Shown: positions 36,701-45,164, counted from the stretch's first letter. The stretch: DNA of 64,000 nt from Saccharothrix carnea (GCF_003014735.1 NZ_PYAX01000013.1:150147-214146); one strand, 5' to 3'. Notes: generated by a model not told the origin, from the letters alone. Numbers and translations are program-made.

Positions 36701-38534
36701 GCGTGCCTGCCTGCGAGTCTTCCGTCGTCGCCGGGAGTTGCTGACGGATCTTCTCCAGTCTCTGTGCCACGTGGGAGAAGGCGGGGTCGTCGCCGTGCCG
36801 GCCGAGCAGCCAGGTCGCGTCGTGTGCGTAGCAGCGCACGGCCGTGCCCACCAGCGCGCGTGGCATCCCGGTGTGCGCCGCGATCACTCCCGTCGTCTCC
36901 CGGACGTCCGCCCACATCTCACCGTGCTCCGCGGCGAAACGCGCTGCGACCTGCAGCGCCATCAACTGACAGGGGTCGACGACCGGTGTCGTGCGGCCTG
37001 ACATCCGGATGTCGGCAGGTGCCGGCGCGGGGTAAGGCCGAGGGAAGCCGGCCTCGGGTGGAGCTCCCGTGCCGCGCAACCAGTCACGGACCGACTCGGT
37101 GGACGGTTCGCCGGGCAGGTAAGCCGACCAGGCGACCAGCACCAGCTCCCCGGAGTCCGGCTGGACCGGCGGACCGGAGCGCAGACCTCCGGCGTCGAGG
37201 CGATCGGCCACCAGCAGGTGCGCGTTGGTCCCGCCGAAGCCGAACGCCGATACCCCGACGGTGCGAGATCTGTCCTGCCTGCTCGGAAAGCGCACAGCTC
37301 TGCCCGGGACTCGGATACTTCCACCACTCGTCCCACTCTCGGACTCCCCCGCTCCGAGCTGCCCGGGGATCCAACCGTGGCGCAGAGCCAGCAGGGCGTG
37401 CATCAGGGAAAGGACGCCGGCAGTCCAACCGGTGTGGCCGAAAATCGGTTTGTTGCTGCTGCACCAGTGACCGGAGTCAGGACCGAGCGCCGTGAGGACC
37501 TGCGACTCGACGCCGTCGCCCGCTGGTGTGCCGGTCCCGTGCGCGACGACCCAGTCGATCTGGTCCGCCCTGACACCGTTGACCGTCCGGGCTCGCTGTA
37601 TGGCGCGTTGCTGACCGGCGGGGTTCGGGGCCGAGATGGACTTGCCGCGGCCGTCCGCGGCACCGCCGAAACCGAGGAGGACCCCGAGGACGGTGTCGCC
37701 GTCTTCGCGCGCCCTGCGCAGCGTCTTCAACGCCACGATCCCGGCGCCGTCGCTGAACAGCGTTCCGTCCGAGGCTCCTGTGAACGCCCGGACTCGACCG
37801 CGAGGGGAGAGCCCGCTCAGTTTGGCGAACATCACCGCCATGGTCGGATCCACGACGTTGACGCCACCGCAGTAGGCGATCTCGCACTCACCCGCGAGAA
37901 GAGCCTTGCTGCCAAGATCCACGGCGTAGAGCGAGGAAGCGCACGCCGTGTCGACCACGAAGGACTCGGCCACCTGCTCCGTCAACCCCGTGAAGGCACT
38001 GCGCACCAGGGCATCGGGGCCGGCGGCCTGATCAAGCGTCACCGCGTGCCGGTAGTGCTCCAGCAAGGCCGCTCGAACCCGCTCCGCTTGCTCGTCATCC
38101 GGTTCCAACCGGGCGATGAGTTCCACCAGCAACGACTCGACGAGGCTCTGGCTGCCTCCGGGCCAGGCGCCGACGTAGGCTCCGCAACGGTAACCAGGTT
38201 CGATCCGAACACCGGACCGTGCTTGCAGAACCGTGTGCCGCAACCAGCGGACCGCGTCATCGCCGCCAGGGCCGGTGCCTTTCTCCGCTTCCAGCAGAGC
38301 GGGGTGGGGCCGGAAGTCGTGCAGGTAGCCGGCGCGGCGAGCGTAGGTCCTGTCCGGCTCCTGCCGGTCCTGGGACCAGAACCGGCTCAGTTCGAAGCGG
38401 TTCCCCGGCTCGCTGAAGACGTCACGCCCCCCGTTGACCGTCCTCCACAACTCGCCGGGAGTGCAGGCGCCGGGTACCGCGACGCCCATGCCCACCACAG
38501 CGACCAGATCGTCGGCCTCGCTCGGCACGGTCAT
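33762..38534 (-). CDS. Iterative type I polyketide/PUFA-like synthase: KS, KS-like, KR, DH
   Basis: A 1590-residue synthase. The first ketosynthase (about residues 8-445) is complete: Cys198 in VVDTACASSL, His332 in VAHGTGTP and His367 in IFGHTGW. A second KS-like domain (about 470-760) keeps the fold pattern but has AIDAGRDGTL near residue 630 where the active cysteine should be, so it resembles a chain-length-factor partner. A ketoreductase starts near residue 1000 (LITGGAGD) with GDTDYASGNAYLEA near 1194. The end (about 1330-1590) is a hotdog dehydratase-like region (HLYDHLVSGKPTVPATFILD). AT and ACP are missing here and are supplied by the overlapping gene upstream (stop 38531). The layout recalls PUFA/hglE-type synthases. 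Release must be by another protein, since no TE is seen. Confidence 0.85.
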   Translation of the reverse strand: MTVPSEADDLVAVVGMGVAVPGACTPGELWRTVNGGRDVFSEPGNRFELSRFWSQDRQEPDRTYARRAGYLHDFRPHPALLEAEKGTGPGGDDAVRWLRHTVLQARSGVRIEPGYRCGAYVGAWPGGSQSLVESLLVELIARLEPDDEQAERVRAALLEHYRHAVTLDQAAGPDALVRSAFTGLTEQVAESFVVDTACASSLYAVDLGSKALLAGECEIAYCGGVNVVDPTMAVMFAKLSGLSPRGRVRAFTGASDGTLFSDGAGIVALKTLRRAREDGDTVLGVLLGFGGAADGRGKSISAPNPAGQQRAIQRARTVNGVRADQIDWVVAHGTGTPAGDGVESQVLTALGPDSGHWCSSNKPIFGHTGWTAGVLSLMHALLALRHGWIPGQLGAGESESGTSGGSIRVPGRAVRFPSRQDRSRTVGVSAFGFGGTNAHLLVADRLDAGGLRSGPPVQPDSGELVLVAWSAYLPGEPSTESVRDWLRGTGAPPEAGFPRPYPAPAPADIRMSGRTTPVVDPCQLMALQVAARFAAEHGEMWADVRETTGVIAAHTGMPRALVGTAVRCYAHDATWLLGRHGDDPAFSHVAQRLEKIRQQLPATTEDSQAGTLPNVIASRIAARYDLHGPCMAIDAGRDGTLAALRVAHRYLRTGELDLALVVAVNGNGSTENVVLAGLGSAPLGEGAFLLAVTTNRTAEERGLPVLARLSFDDAPQERPPAAGDRSYLAADHALALLRAVERAALPVRLRADHQDTVLLAEPAEEARRGQEDIAPECMTRRYRKQLTAEAATHHGEADTPLSPSLPRRGVVLLASPEVGAAIHDELHDSDSLVLDLPDDGGGPASAASVDKMLRAVDSAAPHLTVLGGLAALSVPRALALHDAVFLVTQRLWSRWQPESSLAVVLGAAPSDRTAHPTASLFIGFVKSLRWERPGTVAFTLTTDEPVTPGLLTQVARERAVRPLPPPAVSYLQGRRWTEALLPVPLTTSVPPSGLPLTDGSVCLITGGAGDIVQALLEALADHTRPRLWLLGRTGEAVPSELEGIGDERLAGTRADLIRRLRETLPDATPKSVVARADALLKQRRLQVRLRALKDLFGEDRVHYLACDIRDEGSVREAVARVLSVEGRVDFVVHAAGQVASTLLEKKGLEVFRAVRDTKVLGHLNLRAALGPGQPSLWCNVGSYSGSAGSPGDTDYASGNAYLEATAETAAGHNELTVGFTMWRQTGMGSDALYQEHVSHQGQFTPISTAEGTAQFLDELAAAPRAGGTSVYLGNTERNRLRHHFPGLVRDEPSARRASRLWPSWRSSPREPGGSGEWDYLMTPDGEPHLYDHLVSGKPTVPATFILDIAAQAAEALVPGTFTTGFRDARFDTFIRPFTRSRPAPLRIRARVAQHRSGDEPRTAVAVSIHSDTLGPDGRLRPGGLRHFQTEVLLSHDPLPDGSPWHPPAPVTPLAARDPYAVPRAAVSLRGPFRNLSHCSVDASVTRGKWTPELAGYPGLRTMTIPALLMCAALRTSALRPAGERDNPLFVPRSVSRVDLHTHGANDHDLLLRHGHELVVSVGPDGVYRAVTPTGRLLLEMSGVELVEMAT

Positions 38535-39850
38535 CGGCGCTGCTCCTCCACCAACTCGGCGATCTTTTCCAGCGTGGTCGCGCGGACCCTTCGTTCGGCC
38601 GGTGGTTCGGATAGCCCGTACTGCTTCCGCACCCGCTCGAACAGGGCGAGTTGTTTGGCGGAGTCGACGCCCAGGTCGGCCTCGAGGTCGATGTCGGAGG
38701 CGAGCATCTCCACCGGGAAGCCGAGGTCGTCCGCGTAAATGTTGGCCAGCTCGGCGAGCACGTCGGCGCGGGCGGTCGGCGAATCCCGTTCGGAAGGGAC
38801 CGTCGCCTGTGGTGACGCCTGTACCTCGCGTACGACCGACTCGGCCTGGCCTGACCCGGCGGACAGTGGGTTCCAGCTGACCGGGAACCCCGCCTCGTCG
38901 AGGGCGGCGGTGATGCTCTCCACGTCACCACGGCTGGGCAGCAGCGCAACTGCGCGCGCGGACGGGGGCAGCGAGGACCTGACAATGCCGGTGAGCGCCT
39001 GGCGCGCACCGGCCTCGATGAATGCCGTGGTGCCCGACCGGAACAAGGTGATCAACGCATCGTAGAAGCGCACTGGCGCCACCATGTTCCTGGTGATCAC
39101 CTCCTGGACGTCCGCGACGGTTCGGACGTGCCGGCCCAGGATGGGGGAGAACACCGGCACACGGGGCTCGGTCACCCGCACGTCTGCCGTGGAGTCGCGG
39201 AAAATGTCCGCGGCGAGACTCAGCACAGGATTGTGGAAGGCATACCTGGCCCGCAGCCGAGTGGCGCGGAAGCCCAGGCCGGTCGCCACCCCTTCCGCCG
39301 CCCGCAGGGATGCCGACGGCCCGGAAACGACCGTTTGTCCCGGCCCGTTGTCGATCGCCAGGCGGAGCCCGGGATCGTCGAGCAGACCCACGAGGTGCTC
39401 GGCGCGCCAGGCCGGCACGTCCAGCGCGAGGAGCCCTCCCTCGGCCGGGTCGGCCCGGCGAAAGGCTTCCGTCCGGATGCACGCCATGCGGGCGACGTCG
39501 GCGACCGGGATCGCTCCGGCGGCCGAGAGCGCGGCGAACTCGCCGAAACTGTGGCCGACCAGGACATCGGGCCGCAGCCCAAGTCCGGACAGCATCTCGA
39601 AACCGGCCGCGTTGATGGCGTAGATCGCCAGATCCAGTTGGTCGCTGTTCTTGGCGAGGAGCTCGTCCAACGCAGGCGCGTCCCGTTCCAGGACCAACGG
39701 TGCCACGGGCTCGAAGCCGTGCTCGGCAGTCACGGCGTCGATCGTCTCGAGTACCTCGACCGCCCTGGGGAAGTGCCGGGCTCGATCAGCGAGCACCCCG
39801 GGCAAGTAGGCACCCTGGCCGGGTAGGAGCACCGCCAAACGTGAAGTCAT
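38531..39850 (-). CDS. Acyltransferase-acyl carrier protein didomain
   Basis: A 439-residue AT-ACP protein. The malonyl-type acyltransferase occupies about residues 3-300 with VLLPGQGAY at the N-terminus, nucleophile Ser101 in GHSFGE and YAFHNPVLS near residue 200. A linker leads to an acyl carrier domain (about 360-435) with the phosphopantetheine site Ser397 in LGVDSAK. It provides the loading/extender transfer and carrier functions lacking in the overlapping synthase gene (4-nt overlap at 38531). The extender specificity motif is non-standard (AFHN instead of HAFH or YASH), so malonyl specificity cannot be assumed. ATG 39850 was chosen over in-frame upstream codons. Confidence 0.88.
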   Translation of the reverse strand: MTSRLAVLLPGQGAYLPGVLADRARHFPRAVEVLETIDAVTAEHGFEPVAPLVLERDAPALDELLAKNSDQLDLAIYAINAAGFEMLSGLGLRPDVLVGHSFGEFAALSAAGAIPVADVARMACIRTEAFRRADPAEGGLLALDVPAWRAEHLVGLLDDPGLRLAIDNGPGQTVVSGPSASLRAAEGVATGLGFRATRLRARYAFHNPVLSLAADIFRDSTADVRVTEPRVPVFSPILGRHVRTVADVQEVITRNMVAPVRFYDALITLFRSGTTAFIEAGARQALTGIVRSSLPPSARAVALLPSRGDVESITAALDEAGFPVSWNPLSAGSGQAESVVREVQASPQATVPSERDSPTARADVLAELANIYADDLGFPVEMLASDIDLEADLGVDSAKQLALFERVRKQYGLSEPPAERRVRATTLEKIAELVEEQRR

Positions 39851-39884
39851 GAGTGAGCCTTTTCTCGAGGGCAAAGAGTTCGAA

Positions 39885-40319
39885 CTACTGATCTTCGTGC
39901 TGAAGGAGCCCTTGATCGGCGTAGAAGGCCTTCGCGACAGCGAGGGCGTTCAGCGTCCTCGGGAACCCGGCATAAGCGCTGACGTGGGCGAACAGCGCGA
40001 CGACGGAGGAGGGAGGGATGCCGATCCTGTGCGCGGTCGCCAAGTGGAGCTGCAACTCTTTCTCGGTGTCGCCCAGGACCGCGAGGGCCGTCAGGGTCAC
40101 CAACTCCCGTTCGCGGTGATCGAGGCCCGGCTCGTGGTGCAGGGTTCCGAAGACCGTCTCGATGATCAGGCGTGCGGTGCTCTCGCTGATCGGCTCCAGC
40201 TCGTCGAGGAAACTCTGCACAGCTTCCTGGCCGGCCAGCGCATTCGCCGTTTCCAGACCACGCTCGTACCTTCCGTCCCGGTTCCAGTTGTAAGCGTCGA
40301 TCGGGTTCTTCGTGGTCAT
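39885..40319 (-). CDS. Carboxymuconolactone decarboxylase (CMD)-family protein
   Basis: A 144-residue all-helical protein with the CMD-family core HRERELVTLTALAVLGDTEK and ELQLHLATAHRIGIPPSSVV. It lacks the redox CxxC of AhpD-type members, so it is closer to the decarboxylase/isomerase branch or may be structural. ATG 40319 is used; a GTG immediately upstream at 40322 is an alternative. It is the first gene of the minus-strand cluster, 34 nt before the AT-ACP gene, and faces a 950-bp divergent control region. Confidence 0.78.
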   Translation of the reverse strand: MTTKNPIDAYNWNRDGRYERGLETANALAGQEAVQSFLDELEPISESTARLIIETVFGTLHHEPGLDHRERELVTLTALAVLGDTEKELQLHLATAHRIGIPPSSVVALFAHVSAYAGFPRTLNALAVAKAFYADQGLLQHEDQ

Positions 40320-41272
40320 CACCAGTCATTTCGTCGAGGCTGACGGAGTTCACCCGCAAAGATCTTCGACGAGGATCGTCTAAATGCATCGCACGGGAGT
40401 GGGAGTGTTGCCGGTCGCGCCGTGACCACGGTCGGCCGATGAGGAACTGCCACCCGTGGTCATGTGTCACGAAGGTGACGCTCGCGAGCGCTGGAGAAAG
40501 GATGATCCTTTCTGCGCGTTGTGCTCTCGAAAACGGGCCGGTTCTCCCGGCCAAGGTGTTCCCAGTCGGGTCACCGGCCTCCGAGATTGGTGTGCCAAAT
40601 TGGCCTCGGCTGCTACGGCGGCGGTGTACCCGGAATTCTGGAGAAACTATTTTCTGGGTCATTGGGGCATGCTCGGAGCCTGCGCCGCAACTTTTCGGAG
40701 CACAAGCGTACGGCGCTCACCGTAACCGAAACGTGACCTTCGGCCGGGAGGGGGAAATCTCGCCGGCGAGGAGCGGCAATATCATCTTGGGGAACTATTC
40801 TCTGATCACGCGGTATATTCCAGGCGAAATTGATTCGCCCTTCCTTGGGTCACTTTTGATCGACATTGCGGCAGTGCCGGCAAAGATCGACGATCACGTC
40901 ACCTCAGGGGTCCCGATCAGGTCGAATCCTGAATTCAGGCATGCGCGGAGCGTTGCGGGAGATCGGCCTGGGGTGTTGAGTCGACCAGTGCGTTCGACCA
41001 TTCGGGTGTACCGAGTTGCGGCAGGGCGGAATGGCGGGTGTACTGGCCGGGAAAGATTGTTCCGACTGTCTCGAAAATTTGATGTGAGCGAAAAGTCGAC
41101 AGCCTCGATCTTGTCCTACCTCTGCGTCTGAACATCATTCTGGGCCGCAGAAGTGCCACGCTGTGCCCAGCGAATCGTCACCGTAGGCGAGATCATCGAC
41201 CTCATCCGGTCAAGTCCTGGGCTGACCACTGATCACCGCACGTGCGCTGAGCCGTGCGCAAGGAGTTCTCCG
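40320..41272. other. Divergent control region of the polyketide-type cluster
   Basis: About 950 bp without a supported gene; frames that remain open have no family resemblance. Base composition is lower in G+C than the coding flanks (for example 40780-40880), as expected for promoters. Transcription should run left into the CMD/PKS operon and right into the small ORF and carboxyltransferase. No regulator gene for the cluster is found here. Confidence 0.55.
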
Positions 41273-41368
41273 ATGCCTGCCGAGTTCGCTCCGGTCTTCG
41301 TGACCGGCTTGGATGTCACCACAACGCCTGGCCGCCCTCGTGAACCGGGACCGGAGGAACCCTCGTGA
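41273..41368 (+). CDS. 31-residue ORF coupled to the carboxyltransferase
   Basis: AAGGAG at 41260-41265 lies 7 nt before ATG 41273. The frame encodes 31 residues beginning MPAEFAPVFVTGLDVTTTPG and ends with a TGA that overlaps the GTG start of the next gene (GTGA). It may be a leader peptide that promotes translation of the carboxyltransferase, or a small subunit; it does not resemble the epsilon subunits of actinobacterial acyl-CoA carboxylases, which are longer and normally downstream. Confidence 0.5.
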   Translation: MPAEFAPVFVTGLDVTTTPGRPREPGPEEPS

Positions 41369-42810
41369 CGCCCACGTCCTCCTCCAACGCGCCAGTCGTC
41401 CAGAGCGACCCCCGCCGGCCGCAGTTGCGACTGGCCCGGCTGTTGGACGACGGGTCCGTGGTCCGGCTGCATGACGATGACGAACTCGCGGTGGTCGCGG
41501 TACGTGGTCGGATCGGCGGGGCGGACGTCTTCGCGTTCTGCACGGACGCGGGCAAGAAGGGCGGTGCGTTGGGACTGGCTGAATGCCTGCGGATCGCCCG
41601 GACCGTGGACGCCGCGGCAGCGGAGGGGTGGCCCGTCATCGGGCTGTGGCATTCCGGTGGCGCGCGGCTGACCGACGGCGTGGAAGCCATGCACGGCATG
41701 GCCCAGGTCTTCGCGGCGATCGTGCGAGCCTCCGGCAAGGTGCCGCAGCTCTCCGTCGTGCTGGGCCCCGCCGCCGGCGGCGCCGCGTACGGCCCGGCGC
41801 TTACCGACCTGGTGATCACCGCTCCCGATGCCCGCATCTTCATCACCGGTCCCGACGTGGTACGTGGGGTGACCGGCGAGGTGATCTCCATGGAGGATCT
41901 GGGTGGCCCTGATGCGCACGCCCGCAAGTCCGGTGTCAACCACGTGGCAGCGGTTTCGGAAGCCGACGCGTACGCGCGGGTGCACCACCTGCTCGGTTTG
42001 CTGACACGACGGGGGTCGTTCGACCCGAGCGCGCCGGGGCACCCCGGAAATCCCGGCGCATTGCTCCCCCTGTCCCCGCAACGGGCCTACGACGTGCACC
42101 CCGTCATCCGGTCCATCCTCGACCGCGGCGGTGAGTCCTTCCAGGAGTTGCAGGCCAAGTGGGCTCCCAACATCGTGGTCGGGCTGGGCAGGCTCGGTGG
42201 TGCCACGGTCGGGACAGTGGCCAACAACCCGCTTCGCAAAGGCGGGTGCCTGGACTCCCTCAGCGCGGAGAAGGCGGCCCGCTTCGTCAGGATGTGCGAC
42301 GCCCTCGCGATCCCGCTCCTGGTCTTGGTGGACGTGCCCGGTTTCCTTCCCGGTGTCGGCCAGGAGTGGGGCGGTGTGGTGCGGCGCGGTGCGAAGCTTT
42401 TGTACGCCTTCGCTGAAGCGAGCGTGCCCAGGGTCACCCTGGTGATGCGGAAGTCCTATGGCGGCGCCTACATAGCGATGAACTGCCGGGCTCTGGGCGC
42501 CACCGAGGTCTTCGCTTGGCCGCAGGCGGAAGTCGCCGTCATGGGACCGGAGGCCGCGGTGGAGGTGCTGCACCGCAAGCGGCTGGCCGCGGCGGACGTC
42601 ACCGGCAGGGCGGCTCTTCGAACAGAGCTGGTGGAAGAGCAACGTCGGACAGCAGGAGGAGTGGCGCGCGCCCTGGAACTCGGGGTGATCGATGAGGTCA
42701 TCGACCCCGCCCACACCCGCGCACGACTGATAGCCGCGTTCGCCGCGACCTGGCGACCGGCCTTCGACCCCGCACGGTCGGAAGCCGCGCACGGCAACAT
42801 CCCGCTGTGA
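41365..42810 (+). CDS. Acyl-CoA carboxylase carboxyltransferase (beta) subunit
   Basis: A 481-residue carboxyltransferase of the PccB/AccD type, transferring CO2 from biotin to an acyl-CoA. The N-terminal half has LWHSGGARLTDGV and the acyl-CoA oxyanion-forming loop LGPAAGGAAYGPALT near residue 135. The C-terminal half has LVDVPGFLPGVGQEWGGVVR and the biotin-side loop RKSYGGAYIAMN near residue 365. No biotin carboxylase/BCCP gene is present in the window, so it must use one from elsewhere. The likely role is to make (alkyl)malonyl-CoA extender for the nearby AT-ACP/PKS (inference). Start is GTG 41365, overlapping the small ORF stop. Confidence 0.88.
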   Translation: MTPTSSSNAPVVQSDPRRPQLRLARLLDDGSVVRLHDDDELAVVAVRGRIGGADVFAFCTDAGKKGGALGLAECLRIARTVDAAAAEGWPVIGLWHSGGARLTDGVEAMHGMAQVFAAIVRASGKVPQLSVVLGPAAGGAAYGPALTDLVITAPDARIFITGPDVVRGVTGEVISMEDLGGPDAHARKSGVNHVAAVSEADAYARVHHLLGLLTRRGSFDPSAPGHPGNPGALLPLSPQRAYDVHPVIRSILDRGGESFQELQAKWAPNIVVGLGRLGGATVGTVANNPLRKGGCLDSLSAEKAARFVRMCDALAIPLLVLVDVPGFLPGVGQEWGGVVRRGAKLLYAFAEASVPRVTLVMRKSYGGAYIAMNCRALGATEVFAWPQAEVAVMGPEAAVEVLHRKRLAAADVTGRAALRTELVEEQRRTAGGVARALELGVIDEVIDPAHTRARLIAAFAATWRPAFDPARSEAAHGNIPL

Positions 42811-42939
42811 CACTCCAGGGCTGGAACGCTGTCGGGGCCGCCGAACTGCTCGATACGACAACGACCGGCGGTCATCGGCAGCCGGTGTGGGTGGCCGGTC
42901 CGTGGTGGCGGGGATCGGTGCTCCGGCACGCTCGAGCGC

Positions 42940-43205
42940 TGGATGTCGCCCGCACCCCGCCCAGCAGCCAGAACGACACCCGTATCCCGCCGCTGAGCTT
43001 GACCCCGCAGAACGCCACGGTCGTTCCCACGACGCAGGACGGGGCCGTGCGTGTCGCTGAGGCAACCCGACCATCACCTCCGGCTCGCGCTCGCGCACCC
43101 TGCTCATCCTGGGACGGTCCTGCCTGGACCTGTTGAACAGCGGGTCCACTACCTTCACCGTCATCTTCTCCCGCATGACCCTGGAAATCACCTCGCTTCG
43201 ACCGC
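42940..43205 (+). pseudogene. Decayed copy of the secreted four-cysteine gene
   Basis: Fragments of the family can be read in shifting frames: TPPSSQNDTRIPPLSLTPQ (compare TPPSSQNDTFTPPLTVTP in the gene at 26893), then sequence equal to GPCVSLS, SCLDLLNSGSTTFT, and a 3' end corresponding to MTLEITS. The signal peptide, the first cysteine and much of the C-terminal half are gone. It lies directly 3' of the carboxyltransferase, in the plus orientation. Confidence 0.7.
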
Positions 43206-43284
43206 CCGCGGCCGCATCGCCATCGATCCCGACGCCGGTCGGCCGAGGTGTGGTCGCTGAGTGAGCTCCTCACCAAGAACAGCA

Positions 43285-43440
43285 AGGTAGCGGCACACCG
43301 ACTTCCGGCCGGCCGATTCACCGTACTGCCGGAAGCCGAGCACGTCTCCTACCTGGACAGCCACGAGAGTTCATGGACGTACTCAGTTCGTTCGTCCGCG
43401 ACGACCTGGACCGCACATCGCCGTGCGGTCGCGCAAGCAC
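43285..43440 (+). pseudogene. 3' remnant of an alpha/beta hydrolase gene
   Basis: One frame reads AAHRLPAGRFTVLPEAEHVS and YLDSHES, matching RRLPAGRFALLAGAGHVSYL and DSHEE near the end of the hydrolase at 29730-30638. The nucleotide similarity continues through the hydrolase 3' end (CGCGACGACCTGGA) and into the ribosome binding site of the next gene. It keeps the catalytic-His region only and is in the inverted orientation relative to the intact gene. Confidence 0.7.
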
Positions 43441-43458
43441 CGACAGGGGAGGACATCC

Positions 43459-45093
43459 ATGAACGACGACACTTCGTACGACGGCGGACCGCAGGCGATC
43501 GACACACCGGAACAAGTGATGGGCGGGCGATCCGTTGTGGCGGGCGCCGTTGGGAGCACCGCGCTGTCGCACGCCGGAGGTACGCGGACCGAACGCGAGG
43601 AACGGCACGGGGTTGTGATCATCGGTTCGGGTGTGGGCGGGAGCATCGCGGCTTTCCGCCTCGCCGAGGCCGGCGTGGAGAACGTGGTCCTCGAACGGGG
43701 CAGGCGCTGGCCCGTCACACCTGCCGGCGACACCTTCCCCGCGTTCCCTTCCCCGGACCGCCGACTGGTGTGGTTGGACGACGATTCGACGCCCCTGCCG
43801 CCGGCACGCGGGCCTCTGTTGTCCCTGCTCCGTCGCGCACTCGCGGCGGCCCTGCCGCGCTCGACCGGACTGCTGGACGTGAATGCCCAAGAAGGCGTGG
43901 TGATCCTCAGCGGCGCGGGAGTCGGCGGTGGAACACTGATCTACGGAGGAGTGCTCGCCCAGCCTCGCCCCGGCCCCTTCCGGCAGTTGTTCCCCGCCGA
44001 ACTGGACTACGACGAATTCGACCGTGTCTACTACCCCCGGGCACGCAAGCGCCTGGTGGCCGCCCCGTTCCCCGACGACCTGCTCACCCGGACACCCTAT
44101 GACTCGAACCGCCTCTGGAGCCTCGCGGCACAACGGTCAGGGCTCTCTGCCGAGACCATCGTGAGCAACTACGACTTCGCCACCGTCCGAGGCGAACTCG
44201 ACGGCACCAAGACGGCCGCGACGGTGATCGGCCAGTACCACTTCACCGGCTGCAACAGCGGTGCGAAGATGAGCGTGGACCGCACGTACCTCGCACGTGC
44301 CGAAGCATCCGGCAAGACCACGGTGCGGGCGCTTCACCGGGTGACCCACGTGGCCCAGGATCACAAGGGCCTCTATCGCGTGAGCGTCGAGCGTCTGGAC
44401 GAGAGCGGAACGGCTGTCGAGCGCTTGGTGTTCGTCTGCGACCGGCTGATCCTCGCTGCCGGAGTCCACACACCGCGGATCCTGCTCACCGCACGCGAGA
44501 CCGGTGCCCTGCCACGGCTGCACGAATCCATCGGAAAGGGCTGGGGATCCAACGGCGATCACCTGACCATTATCAGGACATCCCTGGTGCCGGTCGGCGC
44601 ACCACAGGGCGGCCCTCCGGCGGTACTCGTGCGCAACGCTGACGGCACGGCCGGCGTGATGCACTCGCCCATGCCCTTCCCCGTGGGTTCGGGGCTCCTC
44701 GCCTGTCTCGGCATGGGCATCTCCGACCACTTCGGGCAATGGACCATGACAGCTGACGGCAGGACCAAGCTGAACTGGAAGGCCGAATACGATGCGACCG
44801 CCCGGCAAGCCGTGAACGGCCTCGTCCGCCACGTCGCACGGTACGTGCCCGGCGGACGCCCGGTGATGAGCAGCAAGCCGACCCACCCGGTCGTCGCGCA
44901 TCCCGTCGGCGGTGTCGTACTGGGCAGGAGCACCGACGCCTACGGCAGGCTGCGCGGGTACAGCGGCCTGTATTGCCTGGACGGTTCCCTCATGCCCGGA
45001 TCCACAGCCGCCGTCAACCCGGTGTTGACCATCGCGGCGGTAGTCGAACGGTGCCTCGACGAGATCATCACAGACTTCACCCGTGCTTGGTGA
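43459..45093 (+). CDS. GMC-family FAD oxidoreductase (cholesterol-oxidase-like)
   Basis: A 544-residue flavoenzyme that oxidises alcohols, using FAD. The dinucleotide-binding motif is GSGVGGSIAAFRLAEAG near residues 54-70, followed by VVLERGRRWP. The second FAD-contact region has GAGVGGGTLIYGGVL. The C-terminal GMC signature contains HPVGGVVLGRSTDAYGRLRG and GLYCLDGSLMPGSTAAVNP. The first 45 residues are not clearly a signal peptide. AGGGGAGGA precedes ATG 43459. The N-terminal codons resemble those of the small gene at 29733, and the upstream DNA resembles the hydrolase 3' end, indicating a shared history. A role in oxidising a sterol-like or long-chain alcohol of the cluster product is inferred. 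Confidence 0.85.
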   Translation: MNDDTSYDGGPQAIDTPEQVMGGRSVVAGAVGSTALSHAGGTRTEREERHGVVIIGSGVGGSIAAFRLAEAGVENVVLERGRRWPVTPAGDTFPAFPSPDRRLVWLDDDSTPLPPARGPLLSLLRRALAAALPRSTGLLDVNAQEGVVILSGAGVGGGTLIYGGVLAQPRPGPFRQLFPAELDYDEFDRVYYPRARKRLVAAPFPDDLLTRTPYDSNRLWSLAAQRSGLSAETIVSNYDFATVRGELDGTKTAATVIGQYHFTGCNSGAKMSVDRTYLARAEASGKTTVRALHRVTHVAQDHKGLYRVSVERLDESGTAVERLVFVCDRLILAAGVHTPRILLTARETGALPRLHESIGKGWGSNGDHLTIIRTSLVPVGAPQGGPPAVLVRNADGTAGVMHSPMPFPVGSGLLACLGMGISDHFGQWTMTADGRTKLNWKAEYDATARQAVNGLVRHVARYVPGGRPVMSSKPTHPVVAHPVGGVVLGRSTDAYGRLRGYSGLYCLDGSLMPGSTAAVNPVLTIAAVVERCLDEIITDFTRAW

Positions 45094-45164
45094 GGGGGCG
45101 GCGCCGCGGCCCCCGCGTGCGCTCCGAGTGTGGTCGAAGCGTTCGATCGGTCCAGCCCAACCGG

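Noticed and set aside
40439..41131. 230-codon open frame on the plus strand in the divergent control region
   Set aside because: No ribosome binding site, no family pattern, mixed composition. It fits promoter DNA that happens to lack stops.
41273..41368. Acyl-CoA carboxylase epsilon subunit
   Set aside because: Known epsilon subunits are about twice as long and normally follow the beta subunit gene; this ORF is 31 codons and precedes it.
41233..43191. 652-codon minus-strand frame opposite the carboxyltransferase
   Set aside because: Shadow of a clearly recognisable carboxyltransferase with conserved motifs on the plus strand.
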